Shown: positions 32,539 through 40,916 of the stretch, in pieces
How positions within the stretch are numbered: the stretch's first letter is position 1
Layout of the letters: every line of letters starts with the position of its first letter
NCBI GenBank assembly: GCA_052148715.1
Contig: JBKQHQ010000209.1
Coordinates: 1-64,000 of the forward strand
Length of the DNA stretch: 64,000 nucleotides
Reading direction: 5' to 3'
Origin: JBKQHQ01 sp052148715
GTDB taxonomy: Bacteria > Pseudomonadota > Alphaproteobacteria > Rhizobiales > Xanthobacteraceae
Notes under the pieces: model-generated
Seen by the model: the letters and a program-made list of their open reading frames with translations, nothing else
What the model was told of the DNA's origin: nothing
The model's database searches: none
Made by a program: the position numbers and the translations under genes

Positions 32539-33468
32539 ATGACGAGCGCGGCCGAGCGCGCGCCGCTGCCGCCGTTGCGGCTTTTGGTCGAGCGGCGCTT
32601 TCCGCTGGAAATGAATGTCACCCTGCCGGAGATCAGGGAGCTTTACGACAGCGGCAAGGCCGGGCGCTGGAACCCGCATCGCGACATCGACTGGAGCGCG
32701 CTGTCGCCAGGGCGCTACGACGAGCCGATCCGGGAAGCGGCGCGGCGCGCGTGGAGCCGCCGGATCTGGATGGAGGCGACCGGCCTCACCGAGACGCCAG
32801 CGCTCATCGTGCGCCTCTGCATGGAGGTTGGGCGGGAGATCGACCCAAAATTCTATCTCACCACGCGCAATACCGAGGAAGCCTGGCACATCGAGTGCTT
32901 CGACCGGATCGCGGAGGCTTTTGGCGGCCGCGTCACGCGCCCTGCCGACCGCGGCTACGAGGCCGTCTTCAACCGCAACCTGCATCGACGCGTACTGGAC
33001 GCAGGTCAGCACCTCGACAGCTACATCGCCGTGCACGCCGCGTTCGAGGACGGGCTCGAGCTGGAGCTCTGCCGCGCTTGGCGGAAGGACGCGACCAACG
33101 TTGCCATTGCCGCCGTGCTCGAGCGGGTCATCGCCGATAAGGAGCGTCATGCCGCGTTCGGCTGGCTGTATCTGGCTTCGCGCGCGCCGAAATGGACTGC
33201 CGCCGAGCGCCTGACGATCGCCGAGGAGCTTGCGGCGCATGTCCGCGACACCGAGCTCAAGGGCTATCACTGCCCCTGGCTTGCCTCCGAGCATGCGCTC
33301 GCCGAGGCCAATGCCGACGCGGTGATCGCGCAGGCCGGTCTTGGTGCGGCTACCCGCGCCGCGGAGGAGGACGTGCTGGTCACCTATGTCGGCAATGCGC
33401 GCGCCAGGCTCGCCGAGCTCGGCGTCGCCCTGGCCGCGTTCGAGACCAACCGCATGCGGGCCTTCTGA
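32539..33468 (+). CDS. paralogous ferritin-like protein with an altered diiron site
   Basis: A 309-residue paralogue of the preceding protein, alignable over its length (SRRIWMEATGLTETPAL against SRRAWSEYGAISESPAL; ELKGYHCPWLASEH against ELNGYHSSWLAPEN). Glu79, Glu114-x2-His117 (TEEAWH) and a glutamate near 170 are kept. In the fourth helix, however, the sequence is Asp200-Lys-Glu-Arg-His204, so Lys201 stands where the paralogue has the ligand Glu207; a glutamate is present only one position later. The site may bind a single metal, use a shifted ligand or be inactive. Close spacing suggests the two proteins form a complex. Cytoplasmic; substrate unknown. Confidence 0.78.
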   Translation: MTSAAERAPLPPLRLLVERRFPLEMNVTLPEIRELYDSGKAGRWNPHRDIDWSALSPGRYDEPIREAARRAWSRRIWMEATGLTETPALIVRLCMEVGREIDPKFYLTTRNTEEAWHIECFDRIAEAFGGRVTRPADRGYEAVFNRNLHRRVLDAGQHLDSYIAVHAAFEDGLELELCRAWRKDATNVAIAAVLERVIADKERHAAFGWLYLASRAPKWTAAERLTIAEELAAHVRDTELKGYHCPWLASEHALAEANADAVIAQAGLGAATRAAEEDVLVTYVGNARARLAELGVALAAFETNRMRAF

Positions 33469-33479
33469 GCCGCCCGGCA

Positions 33480-34361
33480 ATGCAGACCGGATCTGCCTTC
33501 CTGCAACTGCTCATTGCCGGCATCGGCACGGGCAGCATCTACTCACTGATCGCACTCGGTTTCAACGTGGTGTTCAAGAGCACCGGCGCGATGAATTTCG
33601 CCCAGGGAGAGTGGGTCGTGATGGGCGGCATGATCTCCGCCCTCCTGCTCGGCACCTTCAGCAGCGTCGGCGTTGCGTGCCTGCTCGCGGTCGTTATCGT
33701 GGGAATGCTGGGGCTCCTGTCCGAGCGGCTCGTGATCTGGCCCTTGCGCCGGCCGACGGCACTGTTGATCACGCTCGTCAGCATCGGTCTCTCCATCTGC
33801 ACGCGCAGCCTCGTGATGCTGGCTCTCGGCAAGAAGCCGGTCGGCTATCCCGGCTTCTCCGGCGCCGCGACGATCTCGCTCGGCGGCGCCACGTTTCAGG
33901 CGCAGACGCTGTGGGTTATCGGCATCACCCTCGCCTTCCTCGTCGTCATGCACATCTTCTTCGAGCGCAGCGTGCTGGGCAAGGCGCTGCGCGCGGCCGC
34001 GGCCGACCGCGAGGCGGCCGCCATCGTCGGCGTGCAGGTCGAGACGACGATCTTGATCTCGTTCGGCATCGCGGCCGTCGCCGGCGCGCTCGCCGGGGCG
34101 ATCATCACGCCGTTGACGCTCGCTTCCTACGACCAGGGTGCGATGTTCGGCTTCAAAGGTTTCAGCGCCGCCATGCTCGGCGGCGTCGGCAGCCTTCCCG
34201 GCGCCGTCGTCGGCGGGCTCGCCCTCGGCCTGCTGGAGGCTTTTGGCAGCTTCTACATCTCGTCGGACTTCAAGGACGCCATCGCCTTCGCGGTTCTGCT
34301 CCTGATCTTGTTCGTGCGTCCGTCGGGGCTCCTCGGCCGTGCCGACATTGTCAAGGTCTGA
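33480..34361 (+). CDS. livH: branched-chain-type ABC transporter permease LivH
   Basis: A 293-residue membrane permease with 8 or so helices. The start ATG lies 12 bases after the diiron gene and gives the family N terminus LLIAGIGTGSIYSLIALGFN. Further hallmarks are GAMNFAQGEWVVMGGMI, the cytoplasmic loop ADREAAAIVGVQVE, and FSAAMLGGVGSLPGAVVGGL. It is the first of four transporter genes downstream of the two diiron genes. A pair of inverted repeats separates it from livM. Confidence 0.93.
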   Translation: MQTGSAFLQLLIAGIGTGSIYSLIALGFNVVFKSTGAMNFAQGEWVVMGGMISALLLGTFSSVGVACLLAVVIVGMLGLLSERLVIWPLRRPTALLITLVSIGLSICTRSLVMLALGKKPVGYPGFSGAATISLGGATFQAQTLWVIGITLAFLVVMHIFFERSVLGKALRAAAADREAAAIVGVQVETTILISFGIAAVAGALAGAIITPLTLASYDQGAMFGFKGFSAAMLGGVGSLPGAVVGGLALGLLEAFGSFYISSDFKDAIAFAVLLLILFVRPSGLLGRADIVKV

Positions 34362-34364
34362 GCG

Positions 34365-34580
34365 CACCTCCCCCCTCGTGGGCGCAAGTGGGGGAGGTCG
34401 ATCGCAGAGCAACCGCGCTGCGATCGGGAGAGGGGCTTCTTCGCATAAATCTCTTTGTCTGCACCGGTACGAGTCGATAGCTGTCAAACTGAACACCGAG
34501 CAAGTCAAGTTTATGCTAAGAAACCCCCTCTCCCGGCGCGCCTTGCGCGCCGACCTCCCCCACGAGGGGGGAGGTGAAGA
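34365..34580. repeat. inverted pair of GC-rich palindromic repeats between livH and livM
   Basis: One copy at 34365-34437 (CACCTCCCCCCTCGTGGG ... GGGAGAGGGGC) and an inverted copy at 34524-34580 (CCCCCTCTCCCGG ... CCCCACGAGGGGGGAGGTG) flank about 85 bases of less GC-rich DNA. Each copy also contains its own internal hairpin. The right copy is read through by the predicted start region of LivM. It is related to the hairpins at 18-43 and 55667-55782. Confidence 0.75.
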
Positions 34581-35586
34581 TTCCGCTGCGGCGGCGGCGG
34601 ACGATCTAGCTCAACCCGGGACCGAGCGCGCGGCCTGGCGTCCGTCCGACCACGGATGGCTCATCTTGATCTGGCTCGCGCTTCTGGCGGTTCCGTTCAT
34701 AGCCCCGAACGCCTATGTGGTCTCGCTCGCCAATATGGCGCTGATCAATCTCATCCTGATCGCCAGCCTGAACCTGCTGATGGGCTTCGGCGGCCAAATC
34801 TCCTTGGGTCACGCCGGCTTCTTTGGCCTCGGCGCCTATGCGAGTGGCATTCTCAACGTCAAGCTGGACGTGGGCGCCTGGCTCGCGCTGCCGGCGGCAG
34901 CGCTGGTCGCGGGGGCGGCGGCGTTCGTAATCGGCCTGCCGACGCTGCGCCTGCGCGGCCACTACCTGTCGATGGCGACGTTGGGCTGGAACGCCATTCT
35001 TGTCGTTTTGTTCAACCAACTCGTAAATCTGACCGGCGGTCCGAACGGTCTGCTCGGCGTAAAACCGTTCTCGCTGCTCGGCATCCGGCTCGACACCGAG
35101 CCGCGCGCCTTCCCGCTCGTCTGGCTCGCTTCGCTGCTCATCATGCTGGCGATCCTGAATCTCCTGCGCTCGCGCATCGGCCGCGCACTACGCGCCGTCG
35201 CCACCAACGAGCTCGGCGCCGAAGCGGTCGGCGTCGACAGTTTTGGCGTCAAGCTGTTGTTCTTCGTGCTGAGCGCCGGCATGGCCGGGATCGCCGGAAG
35301 CCTCTACGTCCACGTCAACCAATATGCCTCGCCGGAAACTTTCGGCATTTCGGGCTCGATCCTGCTGATCGTGATGGTCGCGCTCGGCGGGTCGGGCACC
35401 TATTGGGGGCCGCTGCTGGGGGCCTTGATCTACACGACCGTGCCGCAACTCCTGCTCGGCTACGAAGATGCCGAGCTCATGCTGTTCGGTCTCGGCATGC
35501 TGGTGGTGCTGATCGTCTTTCCCGGCGGTCTCGCCAGCGTACCCAATGCCCTCGCGCGCCGCTTTCGACCGCGGGGGCGCGCATGA
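34513..35586 (+). CDS. livM: branched-chain-type ABC transporter permease LivM
   Basis: A membrane permease of 357 residues if started at the ATG at 34513. The conserved part begins at about residue 48 (HGWLILIWLALLAVPFIAP) and includes MGFGGQISLGHAGFFGLGAY and VALGGSGTYWGPLLGALIY. Residues 4-24 are encoded by the right-hand palindromic repeat, so the true start may instead be a later non-ATG codon, or the repeat has given the protein an N-terminal extension. No other in-frame ATG lies before the first membrane helix. It overlaps livG by four bases (ATGA). Confidence 0.9.
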   Translation: MLRNPLSRRALRADLPHEGGGEDSAAAAADDLAQPGTERAAWRPSDHGWLILIWLALLAVPFIAPNAYVVSLANMALINLILIASLNLLMGFGGQISLGHAGFFGLGAYASGILNVKLDVGAWLALPAAALVAGAAAFVIGLPTLRLRGHYLSMATLGWNAILVVLFNQLVNLTGGPNGLLGVKPFSLLGIRLDTEPRAFPLVWLASLLIMLAILNLLRSRIGRALRAVATNELGAEAVGVDSFGVKLLFFVLSAGMAGIAGSLYVHVNQYASPETFGISGSILLIVMVALGGSGTYWGPLLGALIYTTVPQLLLGYEDAELMLFGLGMLVVLIVFPGGLASVPNALARRFRPRGRA

Positions 35587-36356
35587 CCGCAACGCTGCTG
35601 CAGGTCGACGATCTCTCTTGCCGTTTTGAGGGCGTGACCGCCGTCGCCGACTTGAGCTTCGGCGTCAGCGCCGGCGAGATTAAGGCCGTGATCGGCCCGA
35701 ACGGAGCCGGCAAGAGCACGCTGTTCAACGTGATCACCGGCGTCACTCGACCAAGCTCCGGCCAGATCCGGTTCGACGGCCAGCGCATCGACCATTTGCC
35801 CTCGTTCCGCAGGGCGCGGCGCGGCATCGCCCGCACCTTCCAGAATCTGCAGATTTTTCGCGACATGAGCGTCCTCGAAAATGTGATGGTGGGGCGCCAC
35901 ACGCGCAGTGCCGCCGGCGTGGCACAGGCGATCCTGCATGCCCCGGCGCAGCGGTCGGAGGAGCGCGCCATCGCCGCGGCGGCGATGGATCTGCTCGACC
36001 GTTTCGGTCTCGCCGGCAAGGCCCAGGCTCAGGCGGGTACACTGAGCTTCGGCCAATTGAAGATGCTGGAGCTCGCGCGTGCGCTCGCATGCGAGCCCCG
36101 CCTCCTGCTCCTCGACGAGCCGGTCGCGGGCCTCCCGCATGCGGAGGCCGATCACATGGGCGAGATCATTACCAGCCTCAATCGCACGGGAATGACGGTG
36201 CTGCTCGTCGAGCACAACATGCGCATGGTGATGTCGCTGTCGCACGACATTTTGGTGCTCAACAACGGCCGGCGCATCGCCGAAGGGACGGCGGAAGAGG
36301 TGCGCCAACATCCGGAGGTGCTCGCGGCCTATCTGGGCGAAGCCGAAGATGCTTGA
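35583..36356 (+). CDS. livG: branched-chain-type ABC transporter ATP-binding protein LivG
   Basis: A 257-residue ATPase. The Walker A motif is GPNGAGKST near residue 40, the ABC signature is LSFGQLKMLELARAL (a G-for-G variant of LSGGQ typical for LivG), and Walker B is LLLLDEPVAG. ARTFQNLQIFRDMSVLENVMVG is the LivG-specific Q-loop region. The start overlaps the livM stop and the stop overlaps the livF start, so translation of the four transporter genes is coupled. Confidence 0.95.
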   Translation: MTATLLQVDDLSCRFEGVTAVADLSFGVSAGEIKAVIGPNGAGKSTLFNVITGVTRPSSGQIRFDGQRIDHLPSFRRARRGIARTFQNLQIFRDMSVLENVMVGRHTRSAAGVAQAILHAPAQRSEERAIAAAAMDLLDRFGLAGKAQAQAGTLSFGQLKMLELARALACEPRLLLLDEPVAGLPHAEADHMGEIITSLNRTGMTVLLVEHNMRMVMSLSHDILVLNNGRRIAEGTAEEVRQHPEVLAAYLGEAEDA

Positions 36357-37062
36357 GATCGATGACCTGTCGGCCGGCTATGGCAGCACGCAGGTGCTGC
36401 ACCGCGTGTCGTTGCGTGTTGCCCCCGGGCAATCGGTCTGTCTCATCGGCGCCAACGGTGCCGGCAAGTCGACGCTGCTCCGTTGCATCGCGGGCTTGCT
36501 GCGGCCCAGCGCCGGACGCATCACCGTCGCCGGCCGCGACATCGGCGCGGCCCCTGCTTCGGCACGGCTCGGCTTGGGCATGGCGCTGGTGCCGGAAGGG
36601 CGTCGCGTTTTCGCCCCCATGACCGTGCGCGAAAATTTGGAGATGGGGGCGTTCCGACGGCTGTGGCCGCGCCGCGATCCCAAGGTGGCGCCCGACATGG
36701 CGATGATCTTCGACCTCTTTCCCCGCCTCTGGGAGCGGCGCACGCAGGCGGCGGGGTTACTCTCCGGCGGCGAGCAACAAATGCTCGCGATCGGCCGAGC
36801 GCTGATGTCGCGGCCGCGCCTGCTGTTGCTCGACGAACCGTCCATGGGACTGGCGCCCCTGGTGGTTCGCGAGATTTTTGCCACCATCCGGCGTCTCAAC
36901 GCCGAGGGAATCTCCATCCTGCTTGCCGAGCAGAATGCCAACATGGCGCTACGCGCCGCAGCCCTCGGCTACGTGTTGGCTGAGGGCACGATCGTCGGCG
37001 CCGCGGCAAGCAGCGTGCTGGTCAACGACCCCCTCGTCCGCGCCGCCTATCTCGGCCTCTGA
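36349..37062 (+). CDS. livF: branched-chain-type ABC transporter ATP-binding protein LivF
   Basis: A 237-residue ATPase with Walker A GANGAGKSTLL near residue 35, the LivF-typical LVPEGRRVFAPMTVRENLEM, the signature LLSGGEQQMLAIGRALM and Walker B LLLLDEPSMGLAP. It overlaps livG by eight bases and completes the transporter. The alpha/beta hydrolase follows 20 bases later, so it is in the same transcript. Confidence 0.95.
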   Translation: MLEIDDLSAGYGSTQVLHRVSLRVAPGQSVCLIGANGAGKSTLLRCIAGLLRPSAGRITVAGRDIGAAPASARLGLGMALVPEGRRVFAPMTVRENLEMGAFRRLWPRRDPKVAPDMAMIFDLFPRLWERRTQAAGLLSGGEQQMLAIGRALMSRPRLLLLDEPSMGLAPLVVREIFATIRRLNAEGISILLAEQNANMALRAAALGYVLAEGTIVGAAASSVLVNDPLVRAAYLGL

Positions 37063-37082
37063 CAACCTCATCTGGAAATCAC

Positions 37083-37919
37083 ATGTTGAACGAAACAATA
37101 GACGAGACGCTCGAAGCGCAATTTGCGTTGCGCCAACGGCACCCCGAGCGGGATCAGGTTTACGGTGGCCATCGGCGCCGCAGTGCCGCTTTCCGGGCGC
37201 GCGGCGACTGCCGCCTCGACCTGCGCTACGGCGCCGGGCCGCGGTGCCTGCTCGACGTTTTTCCCGCCGGCGATGGCGCCCCTGTTCTATTCTTCATTCA
37301 CGGCGGCTATTGGCGGGCGCTGCACAAGTCGGACGTCTCCTTCATCGCCGAGCCGTTCCAGCGGGCCGGGATGACCGTCGTCGTGCCGGGCTATGACCTG
37401 GTTCCGGCGGTTCGCGTCGGCGACATCGTCGATCAGATGCGATCGGCCCTCACATGGGTGGTCGAACGGATCAGGCCGCAGCGGATCGTGGTCGCGGGCC
37501 ATTCGGCCGGCGGCCAGCTCGCGGCCATGCTGGCGTTGGACCAGGCGGATCGCGGCGGCGGGCCGATCGTCGGCCTGGCCGGGATCAGCGGCGCCTTCGA
37601 CCTGCGCCCACTGCTGAAAACCTCGATCAACGGCGATCTCGCCTTGTCGGCGGAGGAGGCTGCGGCGGCAAGTCCGCTGCTCCGGCTGCGGTCGTTGCAG
37701 CCGACGGCACCCTTGATGCCCCTGCTCGCCGCAGTCGGCGGCGACGAGACGCGCGGCTTCAAGCAGTGGTCGGCCGACCTGGTCACGAGCTGGCGCGCAC
37801 ATCGTGCTCCGGCAACACTCATCGAGCTCGCCGGCCGCAGCCATTTCACCATCCTCGACGCCTTGGCGGAGCCCGAAGGGGATCTTCCGCGCGCGATCCG
37901 CCGCCTCGCCGAGCGCTGA
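37083..37919 (+). CDS. alpha/beta hydrolase, arylformamidase/esterase-like
   Basis: A 278-residue cytoplasmic hydrolase. The oxyanion segment HGGYW is at residues 73-77, the nucleophile Ser141 lies in GHSAGG, and the other triad members are probably Asp221 (GGDETRGF) and His254 (GRSHFTILD). HGGYW with GHSAGG is characteristic of the kynurenine formamidase/esterase branch, whose members cleave N-formyl aromatic amines or small esters. As last gene of the GntR-headed locus it probably hydrolyses the imported compound or the oxidation product of the diiron proteins. The exact substrate is not indicated. Confidence 0.88.
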   Translation: MLNETIDETLEAQFALRQRHPERDQVYGGHRRRSAAFRARGDCRLDLRYGAGPRCLLDVFPAGDGAPVLFFIHGGYWRALHKSDVSFIAEPFQRAGMTVVVPGYDLVPAVRVGDIVDQMRSALTWVVERIRPQRIVVAGHSAGGQLAAMLALDQADRGGGPIVGLAGISGAFDLRPLLKTSINGDLALSAEEAAAASPLLRLRSLQPTAPLMPLLAAVGGDETRGFKQWSADLVTSWRAHRAPATLIELAGRSHFTILDALAEPEGDLPRAIRRLAER

Positions 37920-37972
37920 TCCGAGCGGAGCAGGCCAGCGGTGAGTTCCCCATCTTGAATTCCGATTTTGTC

Positions 37973-38464
37973 TTACGCCGTCATCGGACTGAACTTACGC
38001 CCCAACCAAAACAGCATGGGTATCGAGATCAGAATTCCGATGACCACGGCCGGGCCAATGACCAGGAAACGGTGAAGCTCGATGTAATTCTCGCTGAGGG
38101 CACGCCAAATCAGGATTGTCGTCACTGGTAAAATGACCAGCACTGCGGTGGTCGCCCCCGGCGTGTAGCGGCGCAGCGCCAATGTCGCAAGCAAATGGGG
38201 AAAGAATACATTGAGCAGCATGGCGAGGGCGTAGCCGGAAACCAGGTATGCGCCCACGCTCCCCTTACCTTGCAGCGTCACCAGCGACGCCGCGATAGCC
38301 GCCAACGCTGTCAGGACGGCGACGGCGAACCGAAATTCTCTGTTGGTCACTGCAACATGCCATCTTCCCGCGGATCGTGACCATGCCGGAAGCCAGATTG
38401 CTTCTTCAAAATTGTGCGCGAACACCGAGAGGACGAATAGCCACGCGATCATTTCAAAGGTCAT
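37973..38464 (-). CDS. HXXEE domain membrane protein
   Basis: A 163-residue inner-membrane protein with five or six predicted helices. The motif HNFEE at about residues 17-21 of AHNFEEAIWLPAW gives the family its name (HXXEE), and a second HLLATLALRRY occurs near the middle. Members are of unknown function; the conserved acidic and histidine residues in the membrane suggest metal binding or catalysis. The ATG at 38464 gives the expected start MTFEMIAWLFVLSVF. It converges with the hydrolase gene. Confidence 0.85.
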   Translation of the reverse strand: MTFEMIAWLFVLSVFAHNFEEAIWLPAWSRSAGRWHVAVTNREFRFAVAVLTALAAIAASLVTLQGKGSVGAYLVSGYALAMLLNVFFPHLLATLALRRYTPGATTAVLVILPVTTILIWRALSENYIELHRFLVIGPAVVIGILISIPMLFWLGRKFSPMTA

Positions 38465-38741
38465 GGGCACGGCTCTGCCTGAGAGCACCTCCTAATACAT
38501 AAGGTGTGATGCCGCCGAATTGATTTACGTCAAGGTGTTTGTCGATCGAGCATGGTTTGAAACATACTTGCGCATGAAAGCCGGCCCTCGCTGTCGCGGG
38601 TACTTGTCGCCTCCTCAATTGTTCCTATGGAGAATCCGCTAATCGAATAGATTACGACGCACTCGGCAGCTTCGCCAGCCTCATTGATTGCCGACCTGCT
38701 GACGCCCGAGGGGCTGTGAGAACCGTCGGCTTGAGGTCGTT

Positions 38742-40916
38742 TTGGAGACGGGCATGAGGACTTTCCTGACAGTCAAATTCGCGCTCATCCCCTTCGTCCT
38801 GTTCTGGGCCCTGCTCGGCGCCGGACATGCCGACTGGGCGATCTGGTCGGGCCTAGCGCTGTCGTTGGCCGGCAATGCTTGGCGCGCGATCGCTCGCGAT
38901 ATCGTCGCGCTCGAGGCCGGGGGGTTTGCGCTCTTCCTCTTGCTCGGCCTCGCCGAGTTGGCGGCGCCGGCCTGGACCACGACCAATGCGCTTTGGCTCT
39001 CCTTCGCGGGCCTCGGCGCGATCAGCCTCGGCAGCCTCGCCCTTGGCCGTCCTTGGACGGCCGACTATTCACGCGCGGCCTATCCTGAAAATGCCGGCAC
39101 GCCGCAGTTCCGCGTCATCAACGCGGCGATGACGGGACTTTGGGGCGTGCTCTTCCTTGCGCTTGCCGCGTGCCGTTTTTTTGGCGCCTCCGAGTGGGCC
39201 TCGGCCGCCATCGTGATCGCCGGCGCGCTCGTCTCGATCTTTGGGCCTCGCTTTGCCGTCCGCTTTGTCCTCGAACGCGTGCGCGCCGCGCAGGAAACCT
39301 TCCGCTGGCCGGCGCCGCCGTTCGCGCCCGGCGGCAAGAAGGATTACGACGTCGCTGTCGTCGGAGCGGGAATTGGCGGACTGTCGGCTGCGGCCTTCCT
39401 CGCCGATGCTGGGCTCAAGGTCGCCGTCTTCGACCATCACGTGCTCGCCGGCGGCTATTGCCACAGCTATGTCCGCAAGGCCCAGCATGCGGGCAAGCCG
39501 GTTCTTTATCGCTTCGATGCGGGCCCGCACGATTTCTCCGGCGTCTGGCCGGGCGGGCCAATCATCGGCATGCTGGAGCGGCTCGGCGTCGCGGACCGCC
39601 TGCGATGGGAGCGGATCGATCATACTTATCGCCTCGACGGCGCAGAGATCGACGTGCCGCGCGACTGGCGCGACTATGTGCGCCTTCTCGGCGAGCGCTT
39701 TCCCGAAAGCGCCGGCGGGATCGCCGCGCTGTTCGAGGAGATGCATGCTATCTTCGAGGACATGTTTGCGACCGGACGCGGGCGCGGCGGCATTCCCGGC
39801 ATCCCCGCGACGATCGACGAACTGCTCGCCTTCCCGGCCGACCATCCCCACGCCTTCCGCTGGATGGACAAGCCCTTCGACGAGCTCGTCGCGACACATC
39901 TGAGCGACGACCGGGTCATTCGTCTCGTCAATGCGCTCTCCGGCTATCTCGGTGACGGACGCGAGCCGATGACCTGCGCGCAGAAGGCTCCGATCTTCGG
40001 CTATTATTTCAAGGGCGGTCACTATCCAGTCGGCGGCTCCGGGCGTTTCGCGGATGTACTGGTCGAGGCGATAACCGAGCGCGGCGGCGAGGTCCACCTC
40101 AAGACGCCCGTGCGCCGCATTCTGGTCACGCAGCGACATGCCGCCGGCGTCGTTCTCAGCGACGGGCGCACGGTCCGCGCGAACGCCGTCGTGTCGAACG
40201 CCGATATAAAGCGCACGTTCCTCGAGCTGATCGATGCAAACGACCTCCCGTCCGATTTCCATGCGCGCATCGCAAACGCGGAGCCGGCCAATTCCGCCTT
40301 CAGCGTCCACCTCGGCGTCGATTTCGTGCCCGACATCCGGCCTGCGACGTTCGTGAGCGCGCCGAAGAAGATGGGGATCGAGATCATGTCGAAGCTGGAT
40401 CCCTCGGCCGCGCCCGAGGGCCATTCGACGCTCCTGCTGACCTCGCTCGTTCCTTTCGAACAGGCGCAGCGTTGGTTCACCGAGGACGGCGGCGATGATT
40501 GGAAGAGCTGGCGGCGCTCGGACGCGTACGAAACCCGCAAGACGCAGCTCGGCGACCAGATGATCGCCGCGGCGGAGACGGTCATCCCCGGCCTCTCGCG
40601 CCATATCGTCTATCGGACCGACGCGAGTCCGGTGACCTACGCACGCTACGACTGGGCGAGCGCCGGGGCGATCTATGGGATTTCGCGCGGAGGCCGGCTG
40701 AAGGGCTCGAAATCGCCGGTGCGGGGCCTCGTCGTCGCGGGCGGCGGCAACGCCGGGGCCGGCGTCGAGGCGGTCGTCATTTCCGGCGCCATGGCGGCGG
40801 AAGCTCTCGTGCCGGGTCTATTGACGCGCTCACGGGACGGCGAGACAAATATTCGATCGGTACAAAGCTTGCCAAGGGCGGCGCCCACGCCTGCGCAGCT
40901 TGCCCGCATAAAATAG
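38742..40916 (+). CDS. membrane-anchored phytoene-desaturase-like FAD oxidoreductase
   Basis: A 724-residue two-part protein. Residues 1-180 contain about five predicted membrane helices. From residue 202 a FAD-dependent oxidoreductase of the CrtI/retinol saturase type begins, with VVGAGIGGLSAAAFLADAG (residues 207-225), then VFDHHVLAGGYCHSY. FNP-like active-site markers are RFDAGPHDFSGVW and YPVGGSGRFADVLVEAI, and the C terminus has the second FAD contact GLVVAGGGNAGAGVEAVVISG. Members saturate or desaturate polyenes or related lipids. Fusion to a membrane domain is unusual for CrtI. An alternative start at 38754 removes four residues. It stands alone, with no carotenoid genes nearby. Confidence 0.83.
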   Translation: METGMRTFLTVKFALIPFVLFWALLGAGHADWAIWSGLALSLAGNAWRAIARDIVALEAGGFALFLLLGLAELAAPAWTTTNALWLSFAGLGAISLGSLALGRPWTADYSRAAYPENAGTPQFRVINAAMTGLWGVLFLALAACRFFGASEWASAAIVIAGALVSIFGPRFAVRFVLERVRAAQETFRWPAPPFAPGGKKDYDVAVVGAGIGGLSAAAFLADAGLKVAVFDHHVLAGGYCHSYVRKAQHAGKPVLYRFDAGPHDFSGVWPGGPIIGMLERLGVADRLRWERIDHTYRLDGAEIDVPRDWRDYVRLLGERFPESAGGIAALFEEMHAIFEDMFATGRGRGGIPGIPATIDELLAFPADHPHAFRWMDKPFDELVATHLSDDRVIRLVNALSGYLGDGREPMTCAQKAPIFGYYFKGGHYPVGGSGRFADVLVEAITERGGEVHLKTPVRRILVTQRHAAGVVLSDGRTVRANAVVSNADIKRTFLELIDANDLPSDFHARIANAEPANSAFSVHLGVDFVPDIRPATFVSAPKKMGIEIMSKLDPSAAPEGHSTLLLTSLVPFEQAQRWFTEDGGDDWKSWRRSDAYETRKTQLGDQMIAAAETVIPGLSRHIVYRTDASPVTYARYDWASAGAIYGISRGGRLKGSKSPVRGLVVAGGGNAGAGVEAVVISGAMAAEALVPGLLTRSRDGETNIRSVQSLPRAAPTPAQLARIK

